64,000 bases of DNA. It comes from Brevundimonas sp. NIBR10. GTDB lineage: Bacteria; Pseudomonadota; Alphaproteobacteria; Caulobacterales; Caulobacteraceae. Below the pieces are notes generated by a model. The model saw only the letters and a program-made list of their open reading frames with translations, made no database searches and was not told the DNA's origin. The stretch spans positions 3,821,501 through 3,885,500 of the forward strand of contig NZ_CP115464.1 in the NCBI RefSeq assembly GCF_027912515.1. Direction: 5' to 3'. This document shows, one piece after another, positions 1-8,183 of this stretch (position 1 is the first letter of the stretch; every line of letters begins with the position of its first letter). The position numbers and the translations under genes were made by a program.

Positions 1-965
1 TCGCGCAGGGAAGCCCCGACGACCTCGATCTTCTGGGCGTTGTCCTCGGCGACCAGGGCGTCGTAGTTCGGCTTGCCGGCGTCGTTTTCGGCGATCCATT
101 CGCGGGCGAAGGTGCCGTCCTGGATCTCGGTCAGGATCTGCTTCATCCGGGCCAGGGTCTCGTCATTGATGACGCGAGGGCCCGACTTGACCGAGCCCCA
201 CTTGGCGGTCTCGGAGATGAACTCGTTCATCTTGGTGATGCCGCCCTCGTAGAACAGATCGACGATCAGCTTCAGCTCGTGCAGGCATTCGAAATAGGCG
301 ATCTCGGGCTGGTAACCGGCCTCGACCAGGGTGTTGAATCCGCCCATGACCAGTTCCTTGGCGCCGCCGCACAGGACGGCCTGTTCGCCGAACAGATCGG
401 TCTCGGTCTCTTCGCGGAAGGTGGTTTCCAGCAGGCCACCGGTCGCGCCGCCGTTGCCCTTGGCATAGCCCATGGCGCGGTCGCGGGCCTTGCCGGTGAC
501 GTCCTTCTCGATGGCGAACAGCGAGGGGACGCCGGCGCCCTTCTGATACTCGCGACGGACCAGATCGCCCGGCCCCTTGGGCGCGACCAGGATCACGTCC
601 ATGTCCTCGCGCGGCGTGACGCGGCCGTAGATGATCGAGAATCCGTGAGCGAACAACAGGGCCGAGCCCTTCTTGGCGAACGGTTCGATCTGGGTCTTGT
701 AGACCTCGGCCTGGGCCATGTCGGGGGTCAGGATGGCGATGATGTCGGCGTCCTTGACCGCATCGGCGGGCTCGGCGGTGGCCAGGCCGTCGGCCTTGGC
801 GTTCTTCCAGCCCTTGCCGCCCTCGCGGACGCCGACGATGACGTCGTGGCCGCTATCCTTCAGGTTCTGGGCGTGGGCGCGGCCCTGCGAGCCATAGCCG
901 ATGATGGCGATCTTCTGGCCGGCGATGACGCCGGGACGGATGTCGTCGTTGGTGTAGATTTTCAT
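1..965 (-). CDS. ilvC: Ketol-acid reductoisomerase (partial, C-terminus off window)
   Basis: Second common step of valine, leucine and isoleucine synthesis: NADPH- and Mg-dependent isomeroreduction of acetolactate or acetohydroxybutyrate. The protein starts [20 protein letters not shown], followed by the Rossmann nucleotide-binding motif GYGSQG at residues 23-28. About 321 codons are visible; the window edge cuts it at [12 protein letters not shown], which in short class I enzymes (about 339 residues) lies roughly 18 residues from the end. The ATG is only 3 bases after the ilvD stop codon, so the two genes are surely co-transcribed as ilvD-ilvC and share the leader/attenuator upstream of ilvD. 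Identification is firm; only the end is missing. Confidence 0.97.
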   Translation of the reverse strand, partial: MKIYTNDDIRPGVIAGQKIAIIGYGSQGRAHAQNLKDSGHDVIVGVREGGKGWKNAKADGLATAEPADAVKDADIIAILTPDMAQAEVYKTQIEPFAKKGSALLFAHGFSIIYGRVTPREDMDVILVAPKGPGDLVRREYQKGAGVPSLFAIEKDVTGKARDRAMGYAKGNGGATGGLLETTFREETETDLFGEQAVLCGGAKELVMGGFNTLVEAGYQPEIAYFECLHELKLIVDLFYEGGITKMNEFISETAKWGSVKSGPRVINDETLARMKQILTEIQDGTFAREWIAENDAGKPNYDALVAEDNAQKIEVVGASLR

Positions 966-968
966 GGC

Positions 969-2732
969 TCAGGCTTCCTGGTGGGCTTTGGCTGCGGCCG
1001 GAACTTGAGCCGGCGGCGGGTTGGGAATGGTGACGGCGCCCTGCGAGGCCGAGGCGACGCTGGCGCGGTATTTGGCGAAGACGCCGTGGACGGGGGCCAT
1101 GGCGCGGGGACTGAAACCCGCACGGCGGGTGGCCAGATCGACGTCGACGTCGATGCGGCGGTTGGTGACGTCGATACGGATGCGGTCGCCATCGCGGACT
1201 AGGGCGATGGGTCCGCCGACTGCGGCCTCAGGGGAAACGTGCCCGGCGACGAAGCCGTAGCTGGCCCCCGAGAACCGGCCGTCGGTCAGCAGGGCGACGT
1301 TGTTGATCCCCCTGCCCTTCAGCGCGGCCGTGACCTGCAACATCTCGCGCATGCCGGGCCCGCCCTTGGGGCCTTCGTAGCGGATGATGATGACGTCCCC
1401 CTCGCCGACCGAGCCGTCCTGGACGGCATGGAAGGCGTCTTCTTCCGAATCGAAGACGCAGGCCGGGCCCTCGAAGACATCGACCTTGTGACCCGTCAGC
1501 TTGATGACCGCGCCTTCGGGGGCGACGTCGCCATAGATGACGGCATAGGAGCCGCGCTCCATGACCGGGGCGTCCATCGTGGTGACGACGATCTGGCCCG
1601 GCGCTTCCTCGGCCTCGGCAGCCTCGGCGAACAGGCTGCGGCCGGTGACGGTGGGGGCGTCCGTGATCTTGCCGGCTTCGGCCAGTCGCTGAGTGACCAG
1701 ACGCGTGCCACCCGAGGCATACAGGTGCGAGGCCAGAAACCGGCCGCCGGGCTTCAGGTCACAGATGACCGGGGCCTCGACGCAGGCCTGGTGGCAGTCC
1801 TCGACGCCGAAATCGACGCCCGCCTCGGCCGCGATGGCGGTCAGGTGCATGACGGCATTGGTCGATCCGCCCGAGGCCGAGACCGCGACGGCGGCGTTCT
1901 TCAGCGAGGCACGGGTGATGTATTTGCGGGCGTTGTCGCCGGCGAAGACACGCTCGACGATCAGGCGGCCACAACGTTCACCCTCGGCACCCTTGGCCGG
2001 ATCGACGGCCGGAACGTCATTGGCGCCCATCGGCGAGATGCCCATGACCGACAGGGCCATGGCCATGGTGTTGGCCGTGAACTGACCGCCACAGGCGCCG
2101 GCACCGGGGCAGACGGCGCTCTCGACCGTCTTCAGCCCCGCATCGTCCAGCTTGCCCGCGCCGTGGGCGCCGATGGCCTCGAACACCTCCTGGACCGAGA
2201 CCTCCTTGGTGGTGCCGTCGATCGCGGGCAGGACGCCCGGCATGATGGTGCCGCCGTAATAGACCAGGCCGGGGATATCCATTCGGGCCAGAGCCATGGC
2301 GGCGGCCGGAATGGTCTTGTCGCAGCCGACGATGCAGAGGACGCCGTCCAGCTGATGGCCCTCGACCGCCAGCTCGATCGAATCGGCGATGACCTCTCTG
2401 GAGATCAACGAGGCCTTCATGCCCGGCGTCCCCATGGAGATGCCGTCTGTGACCATGACCGTGTTGAAATCGACCGGCCATCCGCCCGCCGCGACGATGC
2501 CGGCTCGCACGTCATTGGCCAGCCGGTCCAGGTGCATGTTGCAGGGGGTGATGGTCGACCAGGTGTTGACGATGGCGATCATCGGCTTGTCGAAATCGGC
2601 GTCCGTCATGCCGGCGGCGCGCAGATAGGACCGCGCGGCGGCGCGGTTGGGGCCCTGGGTCACGACCGCACTGCGGCGATTGCCGTTCAGCGCGGTCTTG
2701 GGGTCGGCGGGTGAAGACGCTTCGGTGGTCAC
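969..2732 (-). CDS. ilvD: Dihydroxy-acid dehydratase
   Basis: Third common step of branched-chain amino-acid synthesis: dehydration of 2,3-dihydroxy acids to 2-keto acids by an iron-sulfur enzyme. I start it at a GTG (protein begins [11 protein letters not shown]), giving 587 residues, a normal length. The frame stays open further upstream to about 3017, but that part runs through a terminator hairpin and a leader ORF and has no homology. Candidate cluster ligands are Cys64 in TPCNMH, Cys137 in VGCDKT and a third in the [12 protein letters not shown] motif. The TPCNMH/VGCDKT pattern resembles the plant and mycobacterial [2Fe-2S] branch rather than the E. coli [4Fe-4S] branch. First full gene of the operon, 3 bases before ilvC. 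Regulation by attenuation is strongly suggested by the upstream sequence. Confidence 0.95.
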   Translation of the reverse strand: MTTEASSPADPKTALNGNRRSAVVTQGPNRAAARSYLRAAGMTDADFDKPMIAIVNTWSTITPCNMHLDRLANDVRAGIVAAGGWPVDFNTVMVTDGISMGTPGMKASLISREVIADSIELAVEGHQLDGVLCIVGCDKTIPAAAMALARMDIPGLVYYGGTIMPGVLPAIDGTTKEVSVQEVFEAIGAHGAGKLDDAGLKTVESAVCPGAGACGGQFTANTMAMALSVMGISPMGANDVPAVDPAKGAEGERCGRLIVERVFAGDNARKYITRASLKNAAVAVSASGGSTNAVMHLTAIAAEAGVDFGVEDCHQACVEAPVICDLKPGGRFLASHLYASGGTRLVTQRLAEAGKITDAPTVTGRSLFAEAAEAEEAPGQIVVTTMDAPVMERGSYAVIYGDVAPEGAVIKLTGHKVDVFEGPACVFDSEEDAFHAVQDGSVGEGDVIIIRYEGPKGGPGMREMLQVTAALKGRGINNVALLTDGRFSGASYGFVAGHVSPEAAVGGPIALVRDGDRIRIDVTNRRIDVDVDLATRRAGFSPRAMAPVHGVFAKYRASVASASQGAVTIPNPPPAQVPAAAKAHQEA

Positions 2733-2780
2733 TGGAGGTCTGGTATCCGTATCGATCGGCGCGTGGCCGACCTGGGTAAG

Positions 2781-2808
2781 AAAAAACCCGCTTCCTTGCG
2801 GGAGCGGG
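2781..2808 (-). terminator. Intrinsic terminator between the leader peptide and ilvD
   Basis: CCCGCT and AGCGGG form a 6-bp GC-rich stem (2808-2803 with 2792-2787) around a 10-base interior that can add two more pairs. TTTTTT follows at once. The hairpin starts 31 bases after the leader stop codon and ends before ilvD, as expected for an attenuator rather than an end-of-operon terminator. Confidence 0.85.
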
Positions 2809-2866
2809 TGTGGGCGTATGATCCTGATTTGACTTGGGTTCAGGTCAGCTGCGTCCACACCGCTCC
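2781..2866 (-). promoter_or_regulatory. Attenuator upstream of ilvD: antiterminator and terminator arms
   Basis: Three arms are visible on the minus strand. Arm 2, GGAGCGGTGTGG (2866-2855), lies in leader codons 43-46. Arm 3, CCACACCCGCTCC (2813-2801), can pair with arm 2 over all 12 bases with one bulged C. Arm 3 also contains CCCGCT (2808-2803), the 5' half of a terminator stem with AGCGGG (2792-2787), followed directly by six T (2786-2781). Pairing 2:3 and the terminator are therefore mutually exclusive, the classic logic of ribosome-mediated attenuation. The ilvD start lies about 48 bases beyond the T-run. Pairings are read from the sequence; function is inferred. Confidence 0.85.
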
Positions 2867-2992
2867 GGAGAGCAGCACAAGGAGTACGCTGAGAATAAGG
2901 GTAGTGGCCCCGACGATCCGGGTGTCTGCACGAGCGACCGCAGCGGCCTGGGCCGCCCGGCGTCCGGGGTACTGGCGATGGGTTTGGGTCAC
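2840..2992 (-). CDS. Probable ilv leader peptide (50 aa)
   Basis: A GTG-initiated ORF of 50 codons with an AGGAG ribosome-binding site 6 bases upstream, ending in TGA. Residues 26-41 ([16 protein letters not shown]) contain eleven Ile/Val/Leu, and nine of the ten residues 32-41 are branched-chain. It ends 31 bases before the terminator hairpin, and its last codons form the antiterminator arm. This is what a control peptide for a branched-chain amino-acid operon should look like: stalling at residues 32-41 would leave arm 2 free and prevent termination. It is longer than the classical enterobacterial leaders. The alternative is a small single-span membrane protein, since residues 26-45 would also make a transmembrane helix; the two roles need not exclude each other. 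Confidence 0.75.
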   Translation of the reverse strand: MTQTHRQYPGRRAAQAAAVARADTRIVGATTLILSVLLVLLSGAVWTQLT

Positions 2993-3014
2993 GGCCCGCT
3001 CCTGATTTCCCCGG

Positions 3015-3044
3015 CATATAGCCTTAATCGGAGCCCCCGCACAA
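3015..3044 (-). promoter_or_regulatory. Candidate promoter of the ilv leader-ilvD-ilvC operon
   Basis: On the minus strand TTGTGC (3044-3039) and TATATG (3020-3015) are separated by 18 bases. Transcription would start near 3008, just upstream of the AGGAG site and the leader GTG at 2992. The -35 match is partial, so this is a moderate-confidence call supported by its position. Confidence 0.5.
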
Positions 3045-3052
3045 GAAGGTTA

Positions 3053-3067
3053 TGGAATAATATTCCA
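3053..3067. promoter_or_regulatory. 15-bp perfect palindrome upstream of the ilv promoter
   Basis: TGGAATAATATTCCA reads identically on both strands around a central A. It sits 8 bases upstream of the predicted -35 element of the ilv leader operon in otherwise GC-rich DNA, which suits a dimeric activator or an Lrp-like regulator. No regulator can be assigned from the sequence. Confidence 0.45.
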
Positions 3068-3204
3068 CACCAGCCCGGTATCGGAGCCAATCACCGCATG
3101 AACTCACCGAAAATGTCGCTCTCGGCGCAATGCGGATCGGGCCTGATCCAACCGGGCGGAACAATCTTTCAGCCAGACCGGGTTTCGAGGCATCTTCGCC
3201 GCCT

Positions 3205-3705
3205 TCAGCGATCGAAGCGCATGACCTGGGCCTGGGTGCCGGGTCGGAACAGGACGGTGCGGGTCACATCGCCCACCCGGACGTTGACCTGCATCTCCAT
3301 GTCGTCATGGACATCGGAGAAGAAGTCCTGATCGACGCGCACCTCGCTCACCGGGCCCGCCGCACGCTCACCGGCGAAGTCGATGCGGACGTTGTCGCCG
3401 GCCAGGGTCTCGCCTGTCAGATGCAGGGCGACGGTCACGCCATCGACGTCGATCCGGAAACGCTCGCCCAGATGGGCCTGGAGCGCGGCCAGGGCCTCGG
3501 GGTCATCCAGCGAGGGCTGTTCGTTCGGAGCCAGCACGGTCAGCGCGGGCTCGACGTCGTGGGCATAGAATCGGTGCGTGACCGCAACGACACCTGTGGC
3601 CGGATCGATCTCCACCACCGTCAGTCCCGAGTTGCCGCGATGTGCAGCGGCGGGGCTGGCCAGGACCAGAAACGTGGCGGCCAGCGCTGTCGCCAGCCGC
3701 ATCAT
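3205..3705 (-). CDS. Exported protein, DUF6702-like
   Basis: A 166-residue protein with a clear signal peptide (MMRLATALAATFLVLASPAAA) and no other membrane span. The mature part includes VTHRFYAHDVEPAL near the start and an acidic, beta-rich body, resembling the DUF6702 group of secreted proteins often found beside peptidase genes. No catalytic motif is visible. Its start codon overlaps the stop of the upstream M1 peptidase gene by 4 bases (ATGA), so it is translationally coupled to the peptidase and probably works with it in the periplasm or at the surface. The molecular function is unknown. Confidence 0.65.
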   Translation of the reverse strand: MMRLATALAATFLVLASPAAAHRGNSGLTVVEIDPATGVVAVTHRFYAHDVEPALTVLAPNEQPSLDDPEALAALQAHLGERFRIDVDGVTVALHLTGETLAGDNVRIDFAGERAAGPVSEVRVDQDFFSDVHDDMEMQVNVRVGDVTRTVLFRPGTQAQVMRFDR

Positions 3706-6110
3706 GGACGCGCCGCCGGTCTCGGCGCATCACGCACGGCCGTCGAGTCAGGGCTGACCTCGACGTCCGAGTCGCGCATGCGGTTCGGCGCGGGCGGCGG
3801 CGGGGCACCGAGGGTGAAGGTCTGTTCGTCGATCCGGCGCGGGAAATAGTTGTTCACCCGCACGGCGTCGGCGGTCTCCCACAGGGGATCCAGTTCGGCC
3901 GAGACCAGGGTCTTGTTCGACACATACTGCCAGATCACCGACTGGCTGTTGCGGCGCCAGACCTCAGCGGCGACCCGCACCGTTTCGGTCGTGCCGTCGT
4001 CCCAGGTCATCTTGACGATGACCGGCATGACCACGCCGCCGACATTGCGGAAGGTGAAGCGATAGATGTTGTCGGTAAAGCCTTGGGCCCGCCGGCGATC
4101 CTCGTCGGCCTTCTTGTCGGCCGAGGCCTGGTCCCGACGCGCCTGGGCGGTGACGGTGAACTGGTCGGTCGAGTTGTAGAAGTCGCGCACGGCCGGATCA
4201 CGCTCGATCACCGTCTCGATCCCGGCGTTGTTGGTGACGGTCGTTGGCGTCGGAGCCTGGGCGAAACGTTCGCGGGCGAGACGGGCGCGGACGTCCGGAT
4301 CGGTCGATTGCAGCTGGGCCCTGACCACGTTCTCCAGCGAGATGTCGACATGGTCGGTCGAATAGAACCAGCCGCGCCAGAACCAGTCCAGATCGACGCC
4401 CGAGCTCTCTTCCATCGTGCGGAAGAAGTCATAGGGCGTCGGCCGCTTGAAGGCCCAGCGCTGGGAATATTCACGGAAGGCCCGGTCGAACAGCTCGCGC
4501 CCCAGGACGGTCTCGCGCAGCACGACAAGGGCCGTCGCCGGCTTGCCATAGGCGTTGTTGCCGAACTGGAGCACCGAATCCGACTGGGTCATGATCGGCA
4601 CCTGATCCTGGCTGACCATGTATTCGACGATGTCGCGCGGTTCGCCTCGCGACGGGAAGTTCGGATCCCAGAGCTTCTGCGCGATGTATTGCAGGAAGCT
4701 GTTCAGCCCCTCGTCCATCCAGGTCCACTGACGTTCGTCGGAATTGATGACCATCGGGAAATAGATGTGGCCCACCTCATGGATGACGACGCCGATCAGG
4801 CCGTTCTTGGCGCGCTCGGTATAGGTCAGGCGGCCGTTGTCATCCCTGACCGGACGCGGGCCGTTGAAGGTGATCATCGGATATTCCATCCCGCCGACGG
4901 GGCCGTTGACCGACTGGGCCGTGGGATAGGGGTAGGGAATCGAGAACTGGTTGTAGACGTCGATCGTGTGGGCGATCGCCTTGGTCGAATAGGCGTCCCA
5001 CAGCGGGCGGGCCTCCTTCGGATAGAAGGACATGGCCATGACGACGGGTTGGGCGGGATTGTCCTGCTCGACACCCACTGCGTCCCAGATGAATTTGCGG
5101 CTGGACGCGAAGGCGAAGTCGCGCACGTCGTCGGCCTTGAAGTGCCAGGTCCGCGTCCCCGACCGGGCCGGGGCCGCCTCCGCCGCCGCGGCCTCTGCGG
5201 CCGTCACGATATAGACGGGCTCGTCGGCGGTCCGCGCCTGGTCCAGACGCTGGCGCTGCGCCGCCGTCAGGATCTCGGGGTTCTGGAGTGCGCCCGTCGA
5301 AGAGACCTGGTGATCCGTCGGCACGGTGATGCGGACATCATAGTCGCCGAACTCGAGCGTGAACTCGCCCGAGCCCAGGAACTGGGCGTTATGCCAGCCC
5401 TCATAGTCGGAATAGACCGCCAGTCGGGGGAACCATTGGGCCGCCAGGAAGATGCAGTTGCCGTCCTCGCCCGCCTTGGTGAAACACTCATAGCCGCTGC
5501 GTCCGCCAACGACGTTCGTCTCGGGCATGGGCAGGGTGAAATCCAGGGTGAAGCTGTAGGTCTCGCCGGTCTTCAGCGGCGTCGGCAGTTCCAGCCGCAG
5601 CATGGAGTCCACGATCGTGAACGGCACGTCCGCGCCGTCCGGGCCGGTGATCTTCAGGTCGTTGAAGCCGCCTTCCCAGTCCTGCATCCGCTGGACGCGC
5701 AGCACCTCGTTGACGCTGACCTCGGTCGCCGCCGTATAGGTCCGGGTCCGTTCGGCCAGGGAGTTGCGGCGATAGTTCTGCTGGTCCAGCAGCATCCAGA
5801 GATAGCCCAGGGCGTCGGGCGAATTGTTTGTATAGGTGACCACCTGCTTGCCGGTCAGGGTCCGGCCCGGCTCGTCCAGCGCTACGTCGATCGAATAGTC
5901 GACCTGCTGCTGCCAGTAGCGATGACCGGGCGCGCCCGAGGCGTTGCGATAGTCTGTGGGGGTCGGCCAGTCTTCGCCCTCGAACTGGCGGAACTTGTCC
6001 TCGAACGTGCCCTTGGACTGATCGACCGGGCCGACGCTGACCTGGGCCAGGGCCGGAGCGGCCAGAACCGCAGCGAATGCGAACATCGTCGCCAAGACAG
6101 CCAGACGCAT
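3702..6110 (-). CDS. Secreted M1-family zinc metallopeptidase
   Basis: An 802-residue exported peptidase with signal peptide MRLAVLATMFAFAAVLAAPALA. The zinc site HEVGH lies near residue 440, followed 18 residues later by the third ligand within WTWMDEGLN. A GGMEYPMITF segment upstream corresponds to the exopeptidase GxMEN-type motif of M1 enzymes. The N-terminal 300 residues are the usual beta domain. It probably trims peptides in the periplasm or at the surface. The gene heads a two-gene unit with the DUF6702-like protein, overlapping it by 4 bases. A TetR gene lies 116 bases upstream on the same strand, but there is no clear sign that it controls this gene. Confidence 0.85.
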   Translation of the reverse strand: MRLAVLATMFAFAAVLAAPALAQVSVGPVDQSKGTFEDKFRQFEGEDWPTPTDYRNASGAPGHRYWQQQVDYSIDVALDEPGRTLTGKQVVTYTNNSPDALGYLWMLLDQQNYRRNSLAERTRTYTAATEVSVNEVLRVQRMQDWEGGFNDLKITGPDGADVPFTIVDSMLRLELPTPLKTGETYSFTLDFTLPMPETNVVGGRSGYECFTKAGEDGNCIFLAAQWFPRLAVYSDYEGWHNAQFLGSGEFTLEFGDYDVRITVPTDHQVSSTGALQNPEILTAAQRQRLDQARTADEPVYIVTAAEAAAAEAAPARSGTRTWHFKADDVRDFAFASSRKFIWDAVGVEQDNPAQPVVMAMSFYPKEARPLWDAYSTKAIAHTIDVYNQFSIPYPYPTAQSVNGPVGGMEYPMITFNGPRPVRDDNGRLTYTERAKNGLIGVVIHEVGHIYFPMVINSDERQWTWMDEGLNSFLQYIAQKLWDPNFPSRGEPRDIVEYMVSQDQVPIMTQSDSVLQFGNNAYGKPATALVVLRETVLGRELFDRAFREYSQRWAFKRPTPYDFFRTMEESSGVDLDWFWRGWFYSTDHVDISLENVVRAQLQSTDPDVRARLARERFAQAPTPTTVTNNAGIETVIERDPAVRDFYNSTDQFTVTAQARRDQASADKKADEDRRRAQGFTDNIYRFTFRNVGGVVMPVIVKMTWDDGTTETVRVAAEVWRRNSQSVIWQYVSNKTLVSAELDPLWETADAVRVNNYFPRRIDEQTFTLGAPPPPAPNRMRDSDVEVSPDSTAVRDAPRPAARP

Positions 6111-6226
6111 ACCCTACCCCGTCACTCGAAAAACAGCCGGCGCGACCTTCGGGGATCGCATGCTGCAACGCAAGGCGGGTCAGGATTACAGCGACGTAAT
6201 GTCCGGAGGCGGATCGGCGCGCGCGC

Positions 6227-6796
6227 TCAGTTGTCGATGAAGTCCTGAAGCGTCGCCGCGAGGCGACGGTGCAGGCGATCGCACTGGTCGGGCGTTAGGT
6301 TGAACCCGCCGGAAATGTCGCGACTGACCGTCAGCCCCATGATGAGACCGGCCGTAAGGCGCGCCTTGATCTCGGCGTCCTCGCCTCCGACCCACTGGGT
6401 GAAGGGGGTCATGAAGTTGCACTCGGACTGTCGCTGGATCACATCCTGCGCCTTGGGCGAGGCGATCGAACGCAGCATCAGCAACAGCCAGCGCAGCTTG
6501 AACTCCTTGCGCGGGCCATAGATCACGTCGTGGGCCACCCGCTCGCCGAAGGTGGCGCGGTCGCCGGCCATCAGGGCCGAAGCATCACCGCAGTTCTCGA
6601 TGACTGACGAGAACAGCTCTTCCTTCGATCCGAAATAGCGCGATATCAGTGCCGGATCGACACCGACGTCACGCGCGATGTCGCGCATCCCGACCTGGTC
6701 GTAGCTCTCGGCCAGAAAACGCGCGTTCGCAGCCTCCAGAATGGCGGCGCGAGTCGTGGCCGCATTTCGCGGCCTGCTGCAAATATCGAAACCCAA
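6227..6796 (-). CDS. TetR-family transcriptional regulator
   Basis: A 189-residue regulator. Residues about 14-60 form the TetR helix-turn-helix (AILEAANARFLAESYDQVGMRDIARDVGVDPALISRYFGSK, quoted in parts: recognition helix around DPALISRYFGSKEEL). The C-terminal half is the ligand-binding and dimer domain. The start is TTG with GAGG 8 bases upstream. It is divergent from the RND efflux operon, the standard arrangement for a local repressor such as AcrR or TtgR. Two similar operator-like sites lie in the 169-bp gap. Repression of the pump, and probably of itself, is inferred from this layout. Confidence 0.88.
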   Translation of the reverse strand: MGFDICSRPRNAATTRAAILEAANARFLAESYDQVGMRDIARDVGVDPALISRYFGSKEELFSSVIENCGDASALMAGDRATFGERVAHDVIYGPRKEFKLRWLLLMLRSIASPKAQDVIQRQSECNFMTPFTQWVGGEDAEIKARLTAGLIMGLTVSRDISGGFNLTPDQCDRLHRRLAATLQDFIDN

Positions 6797-6834
6797 TGTG
6801 ATGTCCTCACATGCCCCACAGGGGTTATGGACAT

Positions 6835-6898
6835 GTCATCGCCTGTTGACAAGTGTTTCGCAGACAGACATTAGATAAGTCATCAGGTGTTGACCTGA
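6835..6898. promoter_or_regulatory. Paired operator-like sites between tetR-like gene and efflux operon
   Basis: GTCATCGCCTGTTGAC (6835-6850) and GTCATCAGGTGTTGAC (6879-6894) match at 13 of 16 positions, are 44 bp apart start to start (about four helical turns), and each has GTCA...TGAC dyad symmetry. The second overlaps a stronger palindrome, TCAGGT-GTTG-ACCTGA (6883-6898). A TTGACA at 6846-6851 could be a -35 element inside the first site. These are good candidates for the binding sites of the adjacent TetR protein. Confidence 0.55.
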
Positions 6899-6965
6899 GG
6901 TCGCCTCCTCCCCGATCCGCGCCTCGGTCGCCGCCTACATGCCCAATCCTGCCAGGAGTCCGCGG

Positions 6966-8180
6966 ATGCGCAGACTGAAGATCGTCGCTGTGTCCGCCAT
7001 GCTGGCGGCCGCCCTATACGGCTGTGCCAAGACCGAGGCGGCGGGTCCGCCCCCGCCCGCGCCCGTCACCGTGGCCAACCCCCTGAGTGAACGCATCGTC
7101 GACTGGGACGACTTCACCGGCCGGTTTGAGGCGACCCAGAGCGTGGACGTCCGTGCCCGCGTGGGCGGCTATGTTCAGGCCGTGCATTTCCGTGACGGCG
7201 ACTTCGTCCGTCGCGGCCAGTTGCTGTTCACCCTCGACCCCCGCCCGGCCCAGGCCCAGTTCGCCTCGGCCCAGGCTCAACTGGCCCAGGCCAATGCCCA
7301 GGTCGCCCTGGCCCGCACCAACCTGACCCGGTCCGAGGGTCTGCTGACCTCCCAGGCCGTGTCCCAGGCCGAGGTCGATACCAATCGCGCGGCCCTGCGC
7401 ACCGCCGAGGCCAATGTCGCAGCCGCCCGGGCCAATGTCCGCGCGCGTCAGTTGGACGTCGAGTTCACCCGCGTCACCGCCCCGGTGTCGGGCCGCGTCT
7501 CGGACCGCCGCATCGATCCTGGCAATCTGATCGGCGGCGGATCGTCGGCCGGGGACATCCTGACCACCATCGTCTCGTCCTCGCCGATCTATTTCGTCTT
7601 CGACGGCTCCGAAGCGACCCTGCTCAAATATCAGCGCCAGACCCGTGGCGGTGCCTCGGCTCCCGTCCGCGTCCGCCTTCAGGACGAGAGCGAGTTCGGC
7701 CACGCCGGCACGCTGGACTTCACCGACAACGCCATCGATTCCTCCTCGGGCTCGATCCGCCTGCGAGCGGTGATCCAGAACGCCGACGGCTTCCTGAAGC
7801 CCGGGATGTTCGGACAGGTCCGGGTCGCCGGGGCCGGTGCCTATGACGCCCTGCTGGTGCCCGATGCGGCGATCAGCGCGGGCGCCGACCAGCGCACGGT
7901 CTCGGTCGTCGCCGCCGACGGCACGGTCACGCCCCGCCCGGTCGTGCTGGGCCCGCTTGTGGACGGGCTGCGGGTCATCCGCTCGGGTATCACGGCCCAG
8001 GACCGGGTCATCATCAACGGCGGCTCGCGCGTCCAGCAACCGGGCCAGAAGGTGAAGGCCAACCCCGGCCGGATCACCCGCACCCCGACCGCAAACGCAG
8101 CGCCCGTAACCACCGCCCCCCCGGCCGCCACGGCGACCTCTGCCAGTGCCCTGTCGGGCTCCGTGGCCATCGGCGACTAA
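6966..8180 (+). CDS. RND efflux periplasmic adaptor lipoprotein (membrane fusion protein)
   Basis: A 404-residue adaptor that links an inner-membrane RND pump to an outer-membrane channel. I chose the ATG at 6966 because AGGAG lies 7 bases upstream and the product then starts with a lipoprotein signal (lipobox LYGC, Cys20). The lipoyl half-motifs flank an alpha-helical hairpin rich in Ala, Gln and Asn (about residues 75-150), followed by beta-barrel and membrane-proximal domains and an Ala/Thr-rich tail. It is the first gene of the tripartite operon, 3 bases before the pump gene, and divergent from the TetR gene. The family is that of AcrA/MexA; the substrate is not evident. Confidence 0.93.
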   Translation: MRRLKIVAVSAMLAAALYGCAKTEAAGPPPPAPVTVANPLSERIVDWDDFTGRFEATQSVDVRARVGGYVQAVHFRDGDFVRRGQLLFTLDPRPAQAQFASAQAQLAQANAQVALARTNLTRSEGLLTSQAVSQAEVDTNRAALRTAEANVAAARANVRARQLDVEFTRVTAPVSGRVSDRRIDPGNLIGGGSSAGDILTTIVSSSPIYFVFDGSEATLLKYQRQTRGGASAPVRVRLQDESEFGHAGTLDFTDNAIDSSSGSIRLRAVIQNADGFLKPGMFGQVRVAGAGAYDALLVPDAAISAGADQRTVSVVAADGTVTPRPVVLGPLVDGLRVIRSGITAQDRVIINGGSRVQQPGQKVKANPGRITRTPTANAAPVTTAPPAATATSASALSGSVAIGD

Positions 8181-8183
8181 GAC

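Noticed and set aside
2733-3017. N-terminal extension of ilvD up to 3017
   Set aside because: It would translate the terminator hairpin and the leader region in another frame, and has no similarity to dihydroxy-acid dehydratases.
3642-6248. An 868-codon plus-strand frame opposite the M1 peptidase
   Set aside because: Antisense shadow; the minus-strand peptidase has a signal peptide and zinc motif.
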